DNA from: Leptospira hartskeerlii
Lineage (GTDB): Bacteria; Spirochaetota; Leptospiria; Leptospirales; Leptospiraceae
DNA length: 64,000 bases
Direction of reading: 5' to 3'
NCBI RefSeq assembly: GCF_002811475.1
Contig: NZ_NPDL01000007.1
Location: 124,001-188,000 of the forward strand
Under the pieces are notes generated by a model, which was given only the letters and a program-made list of their open reading frames with translations, was not told the DNA's origin and did not search any database. Made by a program: the position numbers and the translations under genes. The first letter of the stretch is position 1; each line of letters begins with the position of its first letter. Shown here piece by piece: positions 1 through 9,220 of the stretch.

Positions 1-764
1 TTCACGGAAAGAACTGCATCACCCGGAAATAGATTATGCATAGGACCGATCCCAGGAAGGACTTCGGAAACTACAGCACCAACACTACCTTTCGGAAAAT
101 AATAATCTTCTTCTGCAGGAGTTAAAGAACCTTCTGCGGAAAAACCCGGATGTGGAAATGGGGATAAGGAAGAAAATCTACTCTGGTAAAATCTACGAAG
201 AAGATCTGCACCTGCGTTCCAAGTACCGTCAGTAAATCCGCAGACTTTTTTTCCTGAAAAAAGAAAACTTCTGGCTCCGTCCTGGTTTTCCTTTCTGGAA
301 AGTTTAGAAAGAGGCAAAATCGATTTAGAAAATTCTAAACTTCCCCATTCAAAATTAGTGAAGAAGGAGGAGCAAACCCCTTGGGTCCTTACACCTTCTT
401 CTAAGATCGCAATAGGAGAGACTTTTTTAGATCTTCCGTAGTTTTCAGGAAGAAGAACGATCCCAATCCCAGTGTCTAAATCTACTTTTTGGAAATACGC
501 TTTTCTGCCTGCGGATTCCTCCGGATGGATCTCAGCAAAGAGCGGAACTTCTCCAGGTTTTAAAAGTGCAAGTGCAGTTCTTTCATCCACACGAATTGCA
601 GGAACTTTTTTCTGATATGGAGTTCCTTTCTGGAAAGGGTTATGATGAGAATACTTTCTGAAATGGACCAGAAGCGAAAATTCTGAATCTGCTTTGGCTT
701 CTACATTTTCTAAAAATCCTGAGAAACAAAAGATGAGAAGTAATGTGAATTTATGAAATCTCAT
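1..764 (-). CDS. PDZ/Deg-protease-like exported protein, probably proteolytically inactive (C-terminus beyond window)
   Basis: An ATG at 764 opens a frame that runs off the left edge of the window (254 codons seen). The first 20-odd residues form a signal peptide (basic start, LLLIFCF core). The rest can be laid along the Deg/HtrA-like neighbour: [11 protein letters not shown] corresponds to the Asp block and KKVCGF to the strand after the catalytic Ser, but there is no TNAHV-type His and no GxSGG serine loop. Near the edge, [14 protein letters not shown] resembles a PDZ carboxylate-binding loop. It overlaps the upstream protease gene by 4 bp (ATGA), so the two are translationally coupled. 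I infer a pseudo-protease partner or adaptor in the envelope; the family alignment is by eye. Confidence 0.7.
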   Translation of the reverse strand, partial: MRFHKFTLLLIFCFSGFLENVEAKADSEFSLLVHFRKYSHHNPFQKGTPYQKKVPAIRVDERTALALLKPGEVPLFAEIHPEESAGRKAYFQKVDLDTGIGIVLLPENYGRSKKVSPIAILEEGVRTQGVCSSFFTNFEWGSLEFSKSILPLSKLSRKENQDGARSFLFSGKKVCGFTDGTWNAGADLLRRFYQSRFSSLSPFPHPGFSAEGSLTPAEEDYYFPKGSVGAVVSEVLPGIGPMHNLFPGDAVLSV

Positions 765-2230
765 TTTCCCTCCTTGGATTCGTCCGACTTGATATCGAAT
801 CTTTTTCTAACTCTTAAGTCTATTGTCCTAACAGTTTTAGCATCCAAAACCAAAGGAAGTCCAACACCTCTGAATTTTAAAACCAAGGTTCCATTCGAAT
901 ACTTTTTCCAATAGTCCTTAAATTCGGAGATATTGGCGGGAGTTTTTCCATTAATGGATTCTAATATTTTGAAACGATAATTTAAGTATTTAGAGTTGAG
1001 AGGATCCGGGAAGATAGTAGTCAGTATCAGATCTCTTTCCGTAAATTTGAAAAGATCGTCCTGTATAAAATAACTGTAATGGTATCTGAGCGCAGTTTCT
1101 ACTCGTTGGCTTTCTTTGCCGAATAATGCACGGTTTACAGGTTGGAACAAGAGTCCCGCTCCCAAAAAGCTTCTGATCTGACGATCTCTATACAATTCCA
1201 AAGAGTCCGTCTTTTTTAATTCTGCTTGGATCTTAAAGTTTTTGCCATTTCTATAAAAATACAGAGTAAGCTTTTGGCCTACAAAACCTGGCTCGATCAA
1301 ATCTACGATTGTTCTTCCTGTAAATTCTAAAAGCCCACCTTCGTTATTCAGGTAAGCCTCATCTACTTTATATAAAAAATCATCCGTTTGCAAAACATCC
1401 GAAAAAGAAGAATTCGGATAAACCTTATTCACAAGCACGCCTTGTAAATTCTGAGGAACTCCCAAATACTTTTTTACAGATTCGGAATTCCCGTTTTGAA
1501 ATGTAAAACCTACGAAAGGAAACCCGTCGTATTGACCGTCTTGTATGTCTTTTAGGAAATGTTGTACTACTTCAGGAGGGATCAGATAAGCGGTATTTCC
1601 TTGGATCTGGCTAACTTCGAAGATAATCCCTGCCACTTTTCCGTTTTGGATCGCAGGACCACCTGAATATCCTGGAAGAATATTAGCTCCTACGCGGATT
1701 ACTTTTCTATAATCTAGGCCTGTAAAAGAATATCTCAATCTTTCCACACGATTGACTAGTCCATTCTCCAAAGTGAGATTTTCCGCACCTTCCGGATAAC
1801 CGAGCATCAAAAGATTACTACCAAGAGAAGGGGATTCTTCCGTAATTTCTAAAGGTTCTACACCTGAAAAAAATTCTTCGTCTTCAACGGAGATCAAAGC
1901 TAAATCGCAGTCAAAACCTATAAATTCCACTTTTGCATTATAATATTTACTGCTATTAAAACGTTTGACTTTCAAATACTTGGATTCCGAGATCACATGA
2001 GCGTTTGTTAATATTCTATTTCCTGCAATAATGAAGCCGGAACCCACATCTCGGGAAAGATCCTGGTCCCCGAATTCCAAAGGATCGCTTGCATCAGGAT
2101 AAATATCGCTCCTAACGATAACAACACCGTTCAATAACGTTTTAAGATCCGAATTCCCATTCGTTTGGGAAAAGACAGGAAAACTAAAAAGTAGGACTAG
2201 TCCCGCGCGAAGTATCCAAAATTTATTCAT
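761..2230 (-). CDS. Trypsin-like Deg-family serine protease with PDZ region, exported
   Basis: Start chosen at the ATG at 2230 (MNKFWILR), 9 codons into the longer frame, because GGAG lies 7 nt upstream. Signal peptide at residues 1-21, ending FPVFSQ. A trypsin-like domain follows with an intact triad: His78 in TNAHV, Asp109 in DCDLAL and Ser189 in GYSGGP. A PDZ-like region follows ([13 protein letters not shown]), with an extended C-terminus ending in Lys/Glu-rich sequence. At 489 aa it is longer than a one-PDZ DegS and resembles the two-PDZ or Deg9-like architecture. It probably acts in the periplasm or at the surface on misfolded or specific proteins. It overlaps the gene before it by 8 bp and the gene after it by 4 bp, so all three form one operon. 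Confidence 0.87.
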   Translation of the reverse strand: MNKFWILRAGLVLLFSFPVFSQTNGNSDLKTLLNGVVIVRSDIYPDASDPLEFGDQDLSRDVGSGFIIAGNRILTNAHVISESKYLKVKRFNSSKYYNAKVEFIGFDCDLALISVEDEEFFSGVEPLEITEESPSLGSNLLMLGYPEGAENLTLENGLVNRVERLRYSFTGLDYRKVIRVGANILPGYSGGPAIQNGKVAGIIFEVSQIQGNTAYLIPPEVVQHFLKDIQDGQYDGFPFVGFTFQNGNSESVKKYLGVPQNLQGVLVNKVYPNSSFSDVLQTDDFLYKVDEAYLNNEGGLLEFTGRTIVDLIEPGFVGQKLTLYFYRNGKNFKIQAELKKTDSLELYRDRQIRSFLGAGLLFQPVNRALFGKESQRVETALRYHYSYFIQDDLFKFTERDLILTTIFPDPLNSKYLNYRFKILESINGKTPANISEFKDYWKKYSNGTLVLKFRGVGLPLVLDAKTVRTIDLRVRKRFDIKSDESKEGK

Positions 2231-3119
2231 GAAACAACTCCGCGTCGGACCATACAATTTTATCCTTTTCTACCGATTCTAATTTCAATTTTGCCAGGTA
2301 ACGTGCACCTTCTTGTAGTTCTTCCGTGGGTTGGTTATCCACTAAAACATTTCCGCTCAGATCCGCTTTAATCCTGATCCAAGAATACGGAGAATCCGGT
2401 AAACAACTAGCTTGGAAAGAATAATACAAAGACTTGTCCCAATAAAAGTCCGCATCCTTACCTAAGTAAAGAAGAGGGCAGGAAGAATCAAAAAAGATCT
2501 CCTTTCCTTTAGGAGTAGGACGGTCTATCGGATGTTTTGCGATGCTTAAGAAATATTGCAGACCAAAATTCACCGTGGAAGCTTTCTCCACTAATTTTGT
2601 TTCCGGATTGGATTTCCCACCCGGTGCAGGTTTGGAACTTGCAGCTTTTAAATTCTCCGCAGAAAATTCTAACTCCCAGTAAACGGTTTTTCCTAACTTA
2701 ACAGGACCTTTCACTCTGAAGGAATCTATTCTTTCTGGAGAACGTAATCTTTCTTCTCCGGAATAAAAGAAACCGTTTAGTTTTTTTCCGGGACAATCCA
2801 GAGAAAGAACCTGTATTTCTTCCATTTCATGAGTAGATCTGAACTTACACTCACCGATATGAACGGTTCCATGTTGCTTGAACCATTCTTTTAAAGGCCT
2901 TGCGTCTTTTTCTTTGGAATATTTTCTCCATCCTTCCTGAAATTCTTTCTCAGCAAAGTCTCCAATCCTGGAATTTGCCTTTTGGAGTTGGGGTTCTTCT
3001 GCAAAACTTCCCGAATCAGGAATAAAAACGGAAAAAAACAGTAAAACTCCTAGGCTTACAAAAGAAAGAAGGAGTCTTTTCGTTCTTAAATGGAAAATAT
3101 TCTGCATCGGGGAAAACAT
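2223..3119 (-). CDS. Hypothetical exported protein, first gene of protease operon
   Basis: 298 aa from the ATG at 3119; an internal ATG at 3107 ([10 protein letters not shown]) is an alternative start and neither has a strong ribosome site. A basic N-terminus is followed by a hydrophobic stretch (about residues 18-35) and then a charged, Lys/Glu-rich soluble protein with a few cysteines ([28 protein letters not shown]), which suits a periplasmic or membrane-tethered protein. I recognise no domain. Its stop lies inside the start region of the Deg-type protease, so it is likely co-translated with it and could be a substrate, inhibitor or partner. That role is inference from context only. Confidence 0.75.
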   Translation of the reverse strand: MFSPMQNIFHLRTKRLLLSFVSLGVLLFFSVFIPDSGSFAEEPQLQKANSRIGDFAEKEFQEGWRKYSKEKDARPLKEWFKQHGTVHIGECKFRSTHEMEEIQVLSLDCPGKKLNGFFYSGEERLRSPERIDSFRVKGPVKLGKTVYWELEFSAENLKAASSKPAPGGKSNPETKLVEKASTVNFGLQYFLSIAKHPIDRPTPKGKEIFFDSSCPLLYLGKDADFYWDKSLYYSFQASCLPDSPYSWIRIKADLSGNVLVDNQPTEELQEGARYLAKLKLESVEKDKIVWSDAELFHE

Positions 3120-3301
3120 TCTTAATTATTATCGGTTCGGGAAAAAGCGGATTTTACAGATCTGAAAATAGAAGAGGAATTTCCGTAGAATTCTTGCGAT
3201 TATGTCTCGAATTTTCAAGAATACCAAAAAAAAGTTAAACTCTGAAACGGGACTCTGGAATATGGTTAAAACTAAGAGTAAAAAATATAACGGTATTCAT
3301 C

Positions 3302-4153
3302 TTGTCTCACTGGAGTTTTCTTAAAACCGACCTGAACGAAAAGCAGGACTTATTCATCGATTGTCGCTCCCAAGCGCAATATCAGGAATCCACCTTAAAG
3401 GGTGCGTATTATTTTCCATTCGTCAAAAAGGCTTTTGCTTCCGATCCGGACTCTTCCAAAAAATTATTGGGTCCGATCGAAGAGATACTTGCTCTCGCTA
3501 AAAAAGAGGAGAAGTCTAGGATCTTGGTTTTCGACGAAGGAATGGGTATGTTCGCATCCAGACTTGTATTCCTTTTAAGAGCCGCAGGTTTTCAAAATGC
3601 GTTTTTGATCGGACAACGCTGGCCTGTCGACGGAACCAAAGAAAAAGGTTCTAAAGAATTAGATTGTGGCCCTGCTTCCAAAATACGCAAGCTCGAAGGA
3701 GTAATAGATAAAGCTTTCTTAGAAAAGAACTTAACTAGACTCCAAATTTTCGATACTCGCACACCTGAAGAATACGACGGAAAACTTCCTCGTTTGACTG
3801 CTCCTGAACCGGGAAGTCTATGCGGTAGATTGCCAGGCGCTTTTCTTTGGGATTGGAGAATGTTGTATGACGCGAACGGTGAACTCGTGGATAAAACCTT
3901 CTTCAATAAAAAGTTAAGAGGTTTTCCTTTCATGCCGGAAAGGACCACCGTTATCTACGATTATAACGGAGCAAGATCATCTCTGCTTGCAATGATGCTC
4001 AAAGAAGTAGGATACAACGACGTGAACGTATATGTTGGCTCTTGGTTTGAATGGAGAAAATCCAATCTACCTAAACAAGCAGCAAATATATACGGACAGA
4101 CTGGAGCAGGAGCTTCTGCGCCAAGAGTCGGTGGTGTAGACAGAAAAAGTTAA
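3302..4153 (+). CDS. Tandem rhodanese-like protein without catalytic cysteines
   Basis: TTG start at 3302 (MSHWSFLK); no better in-frame ATG lies upstream and the ribosome site is weak, so the exact start is uncertain. Two rhodanese-like domains: residues about 5-110 ([20 protein letters not shown]) and about 130-255 ([24 protein letters not shown]). In sulfurtransferases the active loop reads CxxGxR. Here the first domain has VFDEGMG and the second has YDYNGAR, with Asp where Cys should be in both. It is therefore unlikely to be a classical thiosulfate or mercaptopyruvate sulfurtransferase and may be a binding or regulatory protein. The C-terminal tail is Gly/Ala-rich. It lies 62 bp before the GH31-fragment lipoprotein gene. 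Confidence 0.82.
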   Translation: MSHWSFLKTDLNEKQDLFIDCRSQAQYQESTLKGAYYFPFVKKAFASDPDSSKKLLGPIEEILALAKKEEKSRILVFDEGMGMFASRLVFLLRAAGFQNAFLIGQRWPVDGTKEKGSKELDCGPASKIRKLEGVIDKAFLEKNLTRLQIFDTRTPEEYDGKLPRLTAPEPGSLCGRLPGAFLWDWRMLYDANGELVDKTFFNKKLRGFPFMPERTTVIYDYNGARSSLLAMMLKEVGYNDVNVYVGSWFEWRKSNLPKQAANIYGQTGAGASAPRVGGVDRKS

Positions 4154-4215
4154 AAAAAGAAAGACTTCTTAAGCTTCTTAAAAGAACCTCTCGTTAGTTT
4201 CTAAGAGGAATAACG

Positions 4216-4980
4216 ATGAGGTTCTTTTTTATTATAAGCATATTATTTGCATTTTTATCGGATTGCGGATCTATATTTGAAAAAATCTCTCCGTTTTCCA
4301 TTCCTCCTCAAGAATTCGATCTTGGTAACGGAGTCAAAGCGGTATTCTTACCGACTGAACTGTCGTTCATTACTTCTAAAGGTAGAATATTGGAATTTTC
4401 CGTCCAGGAACCATTTCTCTCTTCTGCAAAAGGAGAACAGATCGTAAATTATAGAAAGGCAACCTTCAAGATCAAAGATAAGATCATATTAGAATGTGGA
4501 TCTCAATCAATTGAAAGTCTTGGATTTGAATCCGGTGCATTAGTCGTCCAAGGAAAACTTATCGGAAAAAATTGTGAAACGGAATATTCTATCAGATTTG
4601 TATCTTCTTCCAATTCTGGACTCGATTGGAAGGTAGAAATTTCTAACCCAGAATTAAATCGTACATTTATAAAATTCAAATCGGACGGATCAGAAAGTAT
4701 TTATGGATTAGGAGAACAATTCTCCCATCTTAATCTAAAAGGAAAAAAATCTTTCTTGTTCTCTGAAGAGCAAGGAGTGGGAAGGGGAGACCAGCCGATT
4801 TTTTTTACTTCTCGAAACAGAGCGTTCTTTTTTGAAAACAGCTCCTATTCTGTTTTTGATTTTGAAGAAGATTCCGAAATCGTGGTGGAATTTAGAGAAA
4901 GAGGATTTAGCGTTAAATCCTGGAAAGCTGCAAGTCCTAAAGAAATCCTAAAATTATACACCTCTAAGCTGTCTAAATAA
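4216..4980 (+). CDS. Lipoprotein consisting only of the N-terminal domain of a GH31 glycosidase (truncated)
   Basis: 254 aa starting MRFFFIISILF with a lipobox-like FLSDC at residues 14-18, so probably a lipoprotein. Residues about 160-200 carry the GH31 signature preceding the barrel (IYGLGEQFSHLNLKGK, SEEQGVGRG), as in YihQ/alpha-glucosidase relatives. The frame ends at KLYTSKLSK, just where family members continue with the (Y)T..LGR.P.LPDW linker into the catalytic TIM barrel. The catalytic Asp residues are thus absent, and nothing resembling the barrel follows, because the DCC gene starts 17 bp later. This is either a decayed remnant with a clean new stop or a free-standing carbohydrate-binding sandwich. 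RBS: AGAGGAATAACG before the ATG. Confidence 0.75.
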   Translation: MRFFFIISILFAFLSDCGSIFEKISPFSIPPQEFDLGNGVKAVFLPTELSFITSKGRILEFSVQEPFLSSAKGEQIVNYRKATFKIKDKIILECGSQSIESLGFESGALVVQGKLIGKNCETEYSIRFVSSSNSGLDWKVEISNPELNRTFIKFKSDGSESIYGLGEQFSHLNLKGKKSFLFSEEQGVGRGDQPIFFTSRNRAFFFENSSYSVFDFEEDSEIVVEFRERGFSVKSWKAASPKEILKLYTSKLSK

Positions 4981-4996
4981 AAGGAAGAAGGTCCAC

Positions 4997-5410
4997 TTGT
5001 CGGAATTTACAGAATCGATCGTACTATTTGATGGAGTTTGCAATTTATGCAACGGTGCTGTAAATGTACTTTTGGATCTGGACAAATACAAAAGATTAAA
5101 ATTTGCGAGTCTTCAATCTGAATATGCAAAGAACCTGATCCAATCTAAATCCTTGGAAGAAAAGATCCGGAGGATAGACAGTATCCTTTTCTGGGATGGG
5201 AAGGAAATTCATATCAAATCAAATGCAATCATTGAGATCTGCGGCAAGGTGGGCGGCTTCTGGAAGATCTTAAAACTTGGTTATATCATTCCTAAATCTC
5301 TTCGCAATATTGTATATGATCTGATTGCAAAAAATAGATATAGACTCTTTGGAAAAAGAGAATCCTGCAGGATGCCAACTCCTGAATTGAAGGAAAGGAT
5401 CCTAGGCTAA
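4997..5410 (+). CDS. DCC-family (DUF393) thiol-disulfide oxidoreductase-like protein
   Basis: TTG start with AAGGAAG 9 nt upstream. 137 aa. The family signature LFDGVCNLCN is at residues 10-19, where the two cysteines form the CxxC-like redox pair of DUF393 (named DCC after this motif). The rest follows the family pattern (KFASLQS, SILFWDG, short C-terminal helical part), and the length is normal. Substrate unknown; family members are presumed thiol oxidoreductases. It sits 17 bp after the truncated GH31 gene and is probably co-transcribed. A second DCC protein is encoded at 36938-37285. Confidence 0.88.
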   Translation: MSEFTESIVLFDGVCNLCNGAVNVLLDLDKYKRLKFASLQSEYAKNLIQSKSLEEKIRRIDSILFWDGKEIHIKSNAIIEICGKVGGFWKILKLGYIIPKSLRNIVYDLIAKNRYRLFGKRESCRMPTPELKERILG

Positions 5411-5413
5411 GAA

Positions 5414-5512
5414 TTTTCGCACCGAGCTCACGGAGGACACAGAGATTTTTCTGGTCAAATCGCATTTAGGAGTTCCTACATCCTCCATGTTCTCTATGGT
5501 CTCTGTGCGAAA
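5414..5512. repeat. Pair of inverted copies of a cacagag/acggagga-type repeat
   Basis: The left copy (5414-5445, TTTTCGCACCGAGCTCACGG onward) and the reverse complement of the right copy (5481-5512, TTTCGCACAGAGACCATAGA onward) both begin TTTCGCAC, continue with GAG-rich sequence and end in GGAGGA. Between and partly within them lies one copy of the dispersed TAGGAGTTCCTACA motif (5467-5480). The arrangement is that of a small non-coding inverted repeat element between convergent-free genes. It could fold in RNA downstream of the DCC gene. Confidence 0.5.
5467..5480. repeat. Dispersed near-palindrome, copy 1 (TAGGAGTTCCTACA)
   Basis: Arms TAGGA and TCCTA separated by GT. It is one of five intergenic copies in this window of a TGTAGGAGTTCCAACA-like motif. 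Confidence 0.55.
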
Positions 5513-5936
5513 CCTCTCTTCTCTCATTTTCTCCCCAAAACCCGCACAAAACATGGCCGTTAAGTGCCTCAGTTTATGTCTATTCCTTCCTTGTTTGCAA
5601 ATCCAACCATGACGAAACTTTCCCCAAATTTCTGAAAACTTTTCAGTAAGTTTGTATTTTTTCGGGACTCTATATGTGACACCTCGTAAAAATAACTGAA
5701 ATCTATCAAAATATGCTAAAAATTAATAGAATAAAGATAAAAATAATTAATTTCATTAGGATTCGGTCGAATTCGTTTGATATCGTTAATTCCTCTGGAT
5801 TTGGGTGGAGAAAAATCCTTGTCCCGAGATTATGGACCAGGAGGATAGGTTGAACTTTCGGAAATTTACCGCCGATCTTAAAAGCAATACCCGTTTTTTA
5901 AGAGAATTTTTGGCGGCGCAAAAAGGAAAGAATCAA
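5513..5936. other. Gene-free stretch upstream of the M23 peptidase
   Basis: No convincing ORF. The first part (to about 5640) is mixed sequence. From about 5650 it becomes very AT-rich (AAAATATGCTAAAAATTAAT region, 5708-5750), as expected of a promoter, but I cannot place a -35/-10 pair with confidence. The 5805-5936 part is open in the peptidase frame but is better read as leader, because the signal peptide and ribosome site begin at 5937. Confidence 0.45.
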
Positions 5937-6722
5937 ATGAAAAGAAAAACTATCCTTTCGCTAGTAGGCGCATCTGCACTCATATTCCTTTCCTGGAAAT
6001 CTTTCGCAAATACATATTTGGAAGAAGTCAAGGTAGATAACCAATTCATCCAAACCTATCAATCAAGAGAAGGTATCTGGATTGTTCCCGGAAAAGTAAA
6101 AGAATCCTTAGAGGATCTATATCATAAATTCGGCACCTCAGAAAGAGAAGTCCGCCTTTTAAATGGGATCCATGACAGTGGAAAGATCCAAAACTCAGAG
6201 CCGGTATTCTTCCCTTATAACGCAAATTATACTCGCAATCTTCTGTTAGAGGATAAAGGAAGAGAGATCTTCACCTCTGATGCCAGAGAATTGGTCTGGC
6301 CTTTAAGCTTCAAATATTCCAGAGTTACTTCCAGATTAGGAAGACGTTGGAACGCATTGCATGCAGGTGTGGACATCGCTTGTCCGAACGGTTCTGTTGT
6401 AATCGCTGCGGCTGATGGAGTTGTGACTGATTCCAAAAGAGACGGTGGATATGGACTAAGAGTTGTTCTTTCTCATCCTCAGATCAATGGGATCCAAACA
6501 TTATACGCTCATAATTCTCTTCTTTTCGTAAAGCAAGGGGATAAAGTTAAAAAAGGACAGGTGCTTGCGCTTTCCGGGAACACGGGACATACGACTGGAC
6601 CTCACGTTCATTTCGAAGTTCGTTATCAAAACGTAGTGTTAAACCCTGAACATTATCTTCCTCCTTTCTTAGCGGATAAAGAATCCCAAGTTGCAATCGC
6701 AAAAGAAACCATCCAACAATAA
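5937..6722 (+). CDS. LysM-like/M23-family metallopeptidase (murein hydrolase), exported
   Basis: Start placed at the ATG at 5937 ([11 protein letters not shown]) with AAGGAAAG 7 nt upstream; the reading frame is open from 5805 but the extra residues precede the signal peptide. 261 aa: signal peptide at about 1-24 (ending SFANT), a LysM-like region at about 50-93 ([18 protein letters not shown]), and an M23/LytM domain at about 118-235. Zinc ligands are visible: His142 and Asp146 in HAGVD, and His225 in HVHFE, with His192 in YAHN and His223 supporting catalysis. All are intact, so it is likely an active peptidoglycan endopeptidase in the periplasm. The following HAD gene starts 2 bp after the stop, indicating an operon. 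Confidence 0.9.
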   Translation: MKRKTILSLVGASALIFLSWKSFANTYLEEVKVDNQFIQTYQSREGIWIVPGKVKESLEDLYHKFGTSEREVRLLNGIHDSGKIQNSEPVFFPYNANYTRNLLLEDKGREIFTSDARELVWPLSFKYSRVTSRLGRRWNALHAGVDIACPNGSVVIAAADGVVTDSKRDGGYGLRVVLSHPQINGIQTLYAHNSLLFVKQGDKVKKGQVLALSGNTGHTTGPHVHFEVRYQNVVLNPEHYLPPFLADKESQVAIAKETIQQ

Positions 6723-6724
6723 TA

Positions 6725-7552
6725 GTGTTTTCTAATTCCGACTGGTCTTCCGAAATCTTTTCCTATTTAGAAGAGAACCTGACCGGTCGGAAATTCCAAA
6801 CAGCTCTATTCGATTTTGATAATACTCTTGTCCGAGGCGATTTCGGAGAAGAAGTCATGTGTGAACTTTTGAAAGCTGGGGTTCCTTGGATCCAATCACT
6901 TTCTCCTTTTTTCTCGGAAGTTACGATCTTCGAAAAAATGGAAACTTTGCGTAAGACAAACACCCGGTCCTTTATGGAAGAAGTCTGGAAATATTATGAA
7001 TCCAAGATAGAGAAAGAAGGTCTGGAAGCAGGGTATAGATGGTCCACCTGGATCTTTTCCGGTAGATCTACGCAAGAATTACAAAATACTGCAAAGTTTG
7101 TTTGGGAGAAGAATCAGCAGGATACAAGTCCGAGCGCAGTCCAAGCATTTCATCCTATGTCGGAACTCGTGAAAGAATTGCAGAAGGCGGGGACTAAAAT
7201 TTGGATCCTGACTGCTTCTCCTGGACCGGTGATCCAAGTGGTTTCAGATCAATGGGGGATTCCAAAAGAGAACGTGCTTGGTATGAGGCTCATTGAAAGG
7301 AATGGGATCTTAAGCCACGAGCTGATAGAACCTTTCACATATGGGATTGGAAAGGTAGAATTTCTCAACATTGCTAACGAAAACCAAGGATATGATATTG
7401 CATTCGGAGATTCCGAGAATGATTTTCCTATGCTTTCTCATGTAAGATCCAAAGGAATATTTTTGGATCGAGGCAAGAAGAAGGTCCCACCCAATGGAAC
7501 TCTTATCCAAAGTGTGGCAAACTGGAAAACTGTTCCTAAACCAATTACCTAA
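6725..7552 (+). CDS. HAD-superfamily phosphatase (SerB-like type)
   Basis: GTG start at 6725, two bases after the peptidase stop. 275 aa. HAD motif I is LFDFDNTLVRGD (residues about 28-39, nucleophile Asp and acid Asp), motif II is ILTAS (about 160), a basic residue follows in the K-V-E region, and motif IV is FGDSENDFPML (about 222-232). The helical cap after motif I fits the subclass IB (phosphoserine-phosphatase-like) group. The substrate cannot be read from the sequence. The 3' end overlaps the convergent Rossmann-fold gene by 8 bp. Confidence 0.86.
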   Translation: MFSNSDWSSEIFSYLEENLTGRKFQTALFDFDNTLVRGDFGEEVMCELLKAGVPWIQSLSPFFSEVTIFEKMETLRKTNTRSFMEEVWKYYESKIEKEGLEAGYRWSTWIFSGRSTQELQNTAKFVWEKNQQDTSPSAVQAFHPMSELVKELQKAGTKIWILTASPGPVIQVVSDQWGIPKENVLGMRLIERNGILSHELIEPFTYGIGKVEFLNIANENQGYDIAFGDSENDFPMLSHVRSKGIFLDRGKKKVPPNGTLIQSVANWKTVPKPIT

Positions 7553-8384
7553 CTTTCAAATATTCAGGCATATCCGGAAGTTTATCTTCCGTCCAGATCC
7601 AATCTCCGATCAAGGAAACAATGGGAGCCTTTTCTCCATCTAGAATTTTTAATAAACCGATCTTTAAATCGTTTTGTTCGGTAGCTCTATATGGAATATT
7701 CGGAAATTGTTTTTCAAAAATCCTTTTTTCAGATGAGCGAACATAGTCCCAGAAGAATTCAGAAAACTTTTTGCCGGATTCTTTATGCTCTTTCATTAGA
7801 TTTTGTAATTCCGGATAAGGAGAAGTCCTGCCGATTTTTTGCAAAAGTATTCCGATCCCTCTTGCACTTGTGCTTATAAAGCTTCCTGCACGGATCATTT
7901 TTCTGGAATCCGGTTTTTCGAGTGCCCATTCTTCCATTTTCTTTTTGATGAACGCTAAGGCTCCATAGGAAGTGAGTAAATGTGGAAGATAGTAAAAAGC
8001 GGAGTATCCTATTGTTAAACGTGGTTTAAGTTTTGTCTCCAGTTCTACCATCGGGTCCAAACAAAATTTAGCCGTGTTTATGATATCAGCATCAGGAGTT
8101 TCTGAAACTGGATAACCTAGATTCCCTCTCGCAGGAGTGTAGATAAAAAGTTCTATTTTTAAGTTTTGGATTTCTTTTAGGACTTTTTGAACCGCTATAT
8201 CAGGTTCTTCTAATTGTATATGATGAATGGTTTTGTCTGCTCCGTTGATCTGAGAATCAGCGGAAGTAGTGGAGATAATATTCCATTTCACACCGGATTT
8301 TTTGGAATGTTCCCGAAGACCTTCTATTGCGCTTTGGCCTGCCGCTCCTGATCCGCCTATGATCAATGCAATTGATTCGCTCAT
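7545..8384 (-). CDS. NAD(P)-binding Rossmann-fold protein (atypical short-chain dehydrogenase-like)
   Basis: Start at the ATG at 8384 (MSESIALIIGG), preceded by a near-perfect AGGAGG 6 nt upstream; the frame extends to 8420 but the extra 12 residues are unlikely. 279 aa. Residues 5-15 (ALIIGGSGAAG) form the glycine-rich dinucleotide loop of extended or atypical SDR enzymes. YxxxK catalysis is not clear: YSAFYYLPHLLTSYG and then KKKMEEWA are the nearest candidates. Substrate unknown. It is the last gene of a minus-strand pair after the pseudouridine synthase (33 bp gap). Confidence 0.72.
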   Translation of the reverse strand: MSESIALIIGGSGAAGQSAIEGLREHSKKSGVKWNIISTTSADSQINGADKTIHHIQLEEPDIAVQKVLKEIQNLKIELFIYTPARGNLGYPVSETPDADIINTAKFCLDPMVELETKLKPRLTIGYSAFYYLPHLLTSYGALAFIKKKMEEWALEKPDSRKMIRAGSFISTSARGIGILLQKIGRTSPYPELQNLMKEHKESGKKFSEFFWDYVRSSEKRIFEKQFPNIPYRATEQNDLKIGLLKILDGEKAPIVSLIGDWIWTEDKLPDMPEYLKVR

Positions 8385-8416
8385 TTTAGCCTCCTGGAAA
8401 GAGAGGACCAGCTTAC

Positions 8417-9124
8417 TCATTCCGGGAATCGTATGCCAGAAAAAAAGCGTAGATAAGGTTGAAAATCCGCAGGAAGCTCCGATACAATTTTCACTTCTTC
8501 TTCAAATTCGTTTTTGAATTTTAGAAGATAAGAATGTAATAAAAATCGTTTTGGTTTAGGAACTAAACTTTTAGCAGAAGATTCACCGTAAGTCTCATCT
8601 CCCAAGATAGGAGTTCCTATTGAAGAAAGATGAAATCGGATCTGGTGCCTTCTTCCCGTAACTAATTTTGCGGCAAGCAAAGAGAGATTCTTCTCCCTTG
8701 AAATGGAAAGAACAGTAAAATCAGTGATCGCTTTTTTACCACCTGAACGAACGGAACTTACCTTTCCTTTTCCATCTTTTAAAAAACATTCTACTCTGAA
8801 TTCTTTCTCCGTTGGAATTCCAACACAAACGGCCAGATAGGTTTTTTCCGAATCAGCTAAGATTAGATCCGCTTCTTTGTTTTTGGATGGGTTCTTACAG
8901 AATAGAAGTATGCCGCTTGTATCTCGATCCAGTCTATGGAGAAGTCTTAATTCCGGCTCCTTCTCCTGTTGTCGAACAAGATCTTCCAGGTTGGGACGGT
9001 TTGGATCGAATGTGGCATGAACAGGGATGCCAGCAGGTTTTTCTACAGCGAGTAGGAACCCCTTCTCATACCATTTGCGAATAGGATGGGTCAGAGACTG
9101 GAATTTAGGCTTATATTCCTTCAT
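8417..9124 (-). CDS. RluA-family RNA pseudouridine synthase
   Basis: ATG at 9124 with AGGAAA upstream. 235 aa. Residues about 28-40 (AVEKPAGIPVH) and the catalytic motif HRLDRDTSG (about 62-70, nucleophile Asp) identify the RluA/RsuA-type fold. LVTGRRHQIRFHL (about 155-167) and PILGDETYG are the other conserved blocks. No S4 domain is present, so it resembles RluA/TruC-sized members. It isomerises uridine to pseudouridine in rRNA or tRNA; the target is not deducible. Confidence 0.92.
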   Translation of the reverse strand: MKEYKPKFQSLTHPIRKWYEKGFLLAVEKPAGIPVHATFDPNRPNLEDLVRQQEKEPELRLLHRLDRDTSGILLFCKNPSKNKEADLILADSEKTYLAVCVGIPTEKEFRVECFLKDGKGKVSSVRSGGKKAITDFTVLSISREKNLSLLAAKLVTGRRHQIRFHLSSIGTPILGDETYGESSAKSLVPKPKRFLLHSYLLKFKNEFEEEVKIVSELPADFQPYLRFFSGIRFPE

Positions 9125-9220
9125 TTGTTTTCCTGTCGTATCTTCTCTAATTTGAACATCTGCTTTTGAAAGGATTGAAATTGGATTGACACATCTTCCG
9201 TTATATTGGACGAATTAGGA

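Noticed and set aside
9186..9207. TTGACA ... TATATT promoter before the XRE-cupin gene
   Set aside because: The spacing between the hexamers is only 10 bp, too short for a sigma-70 promoter.
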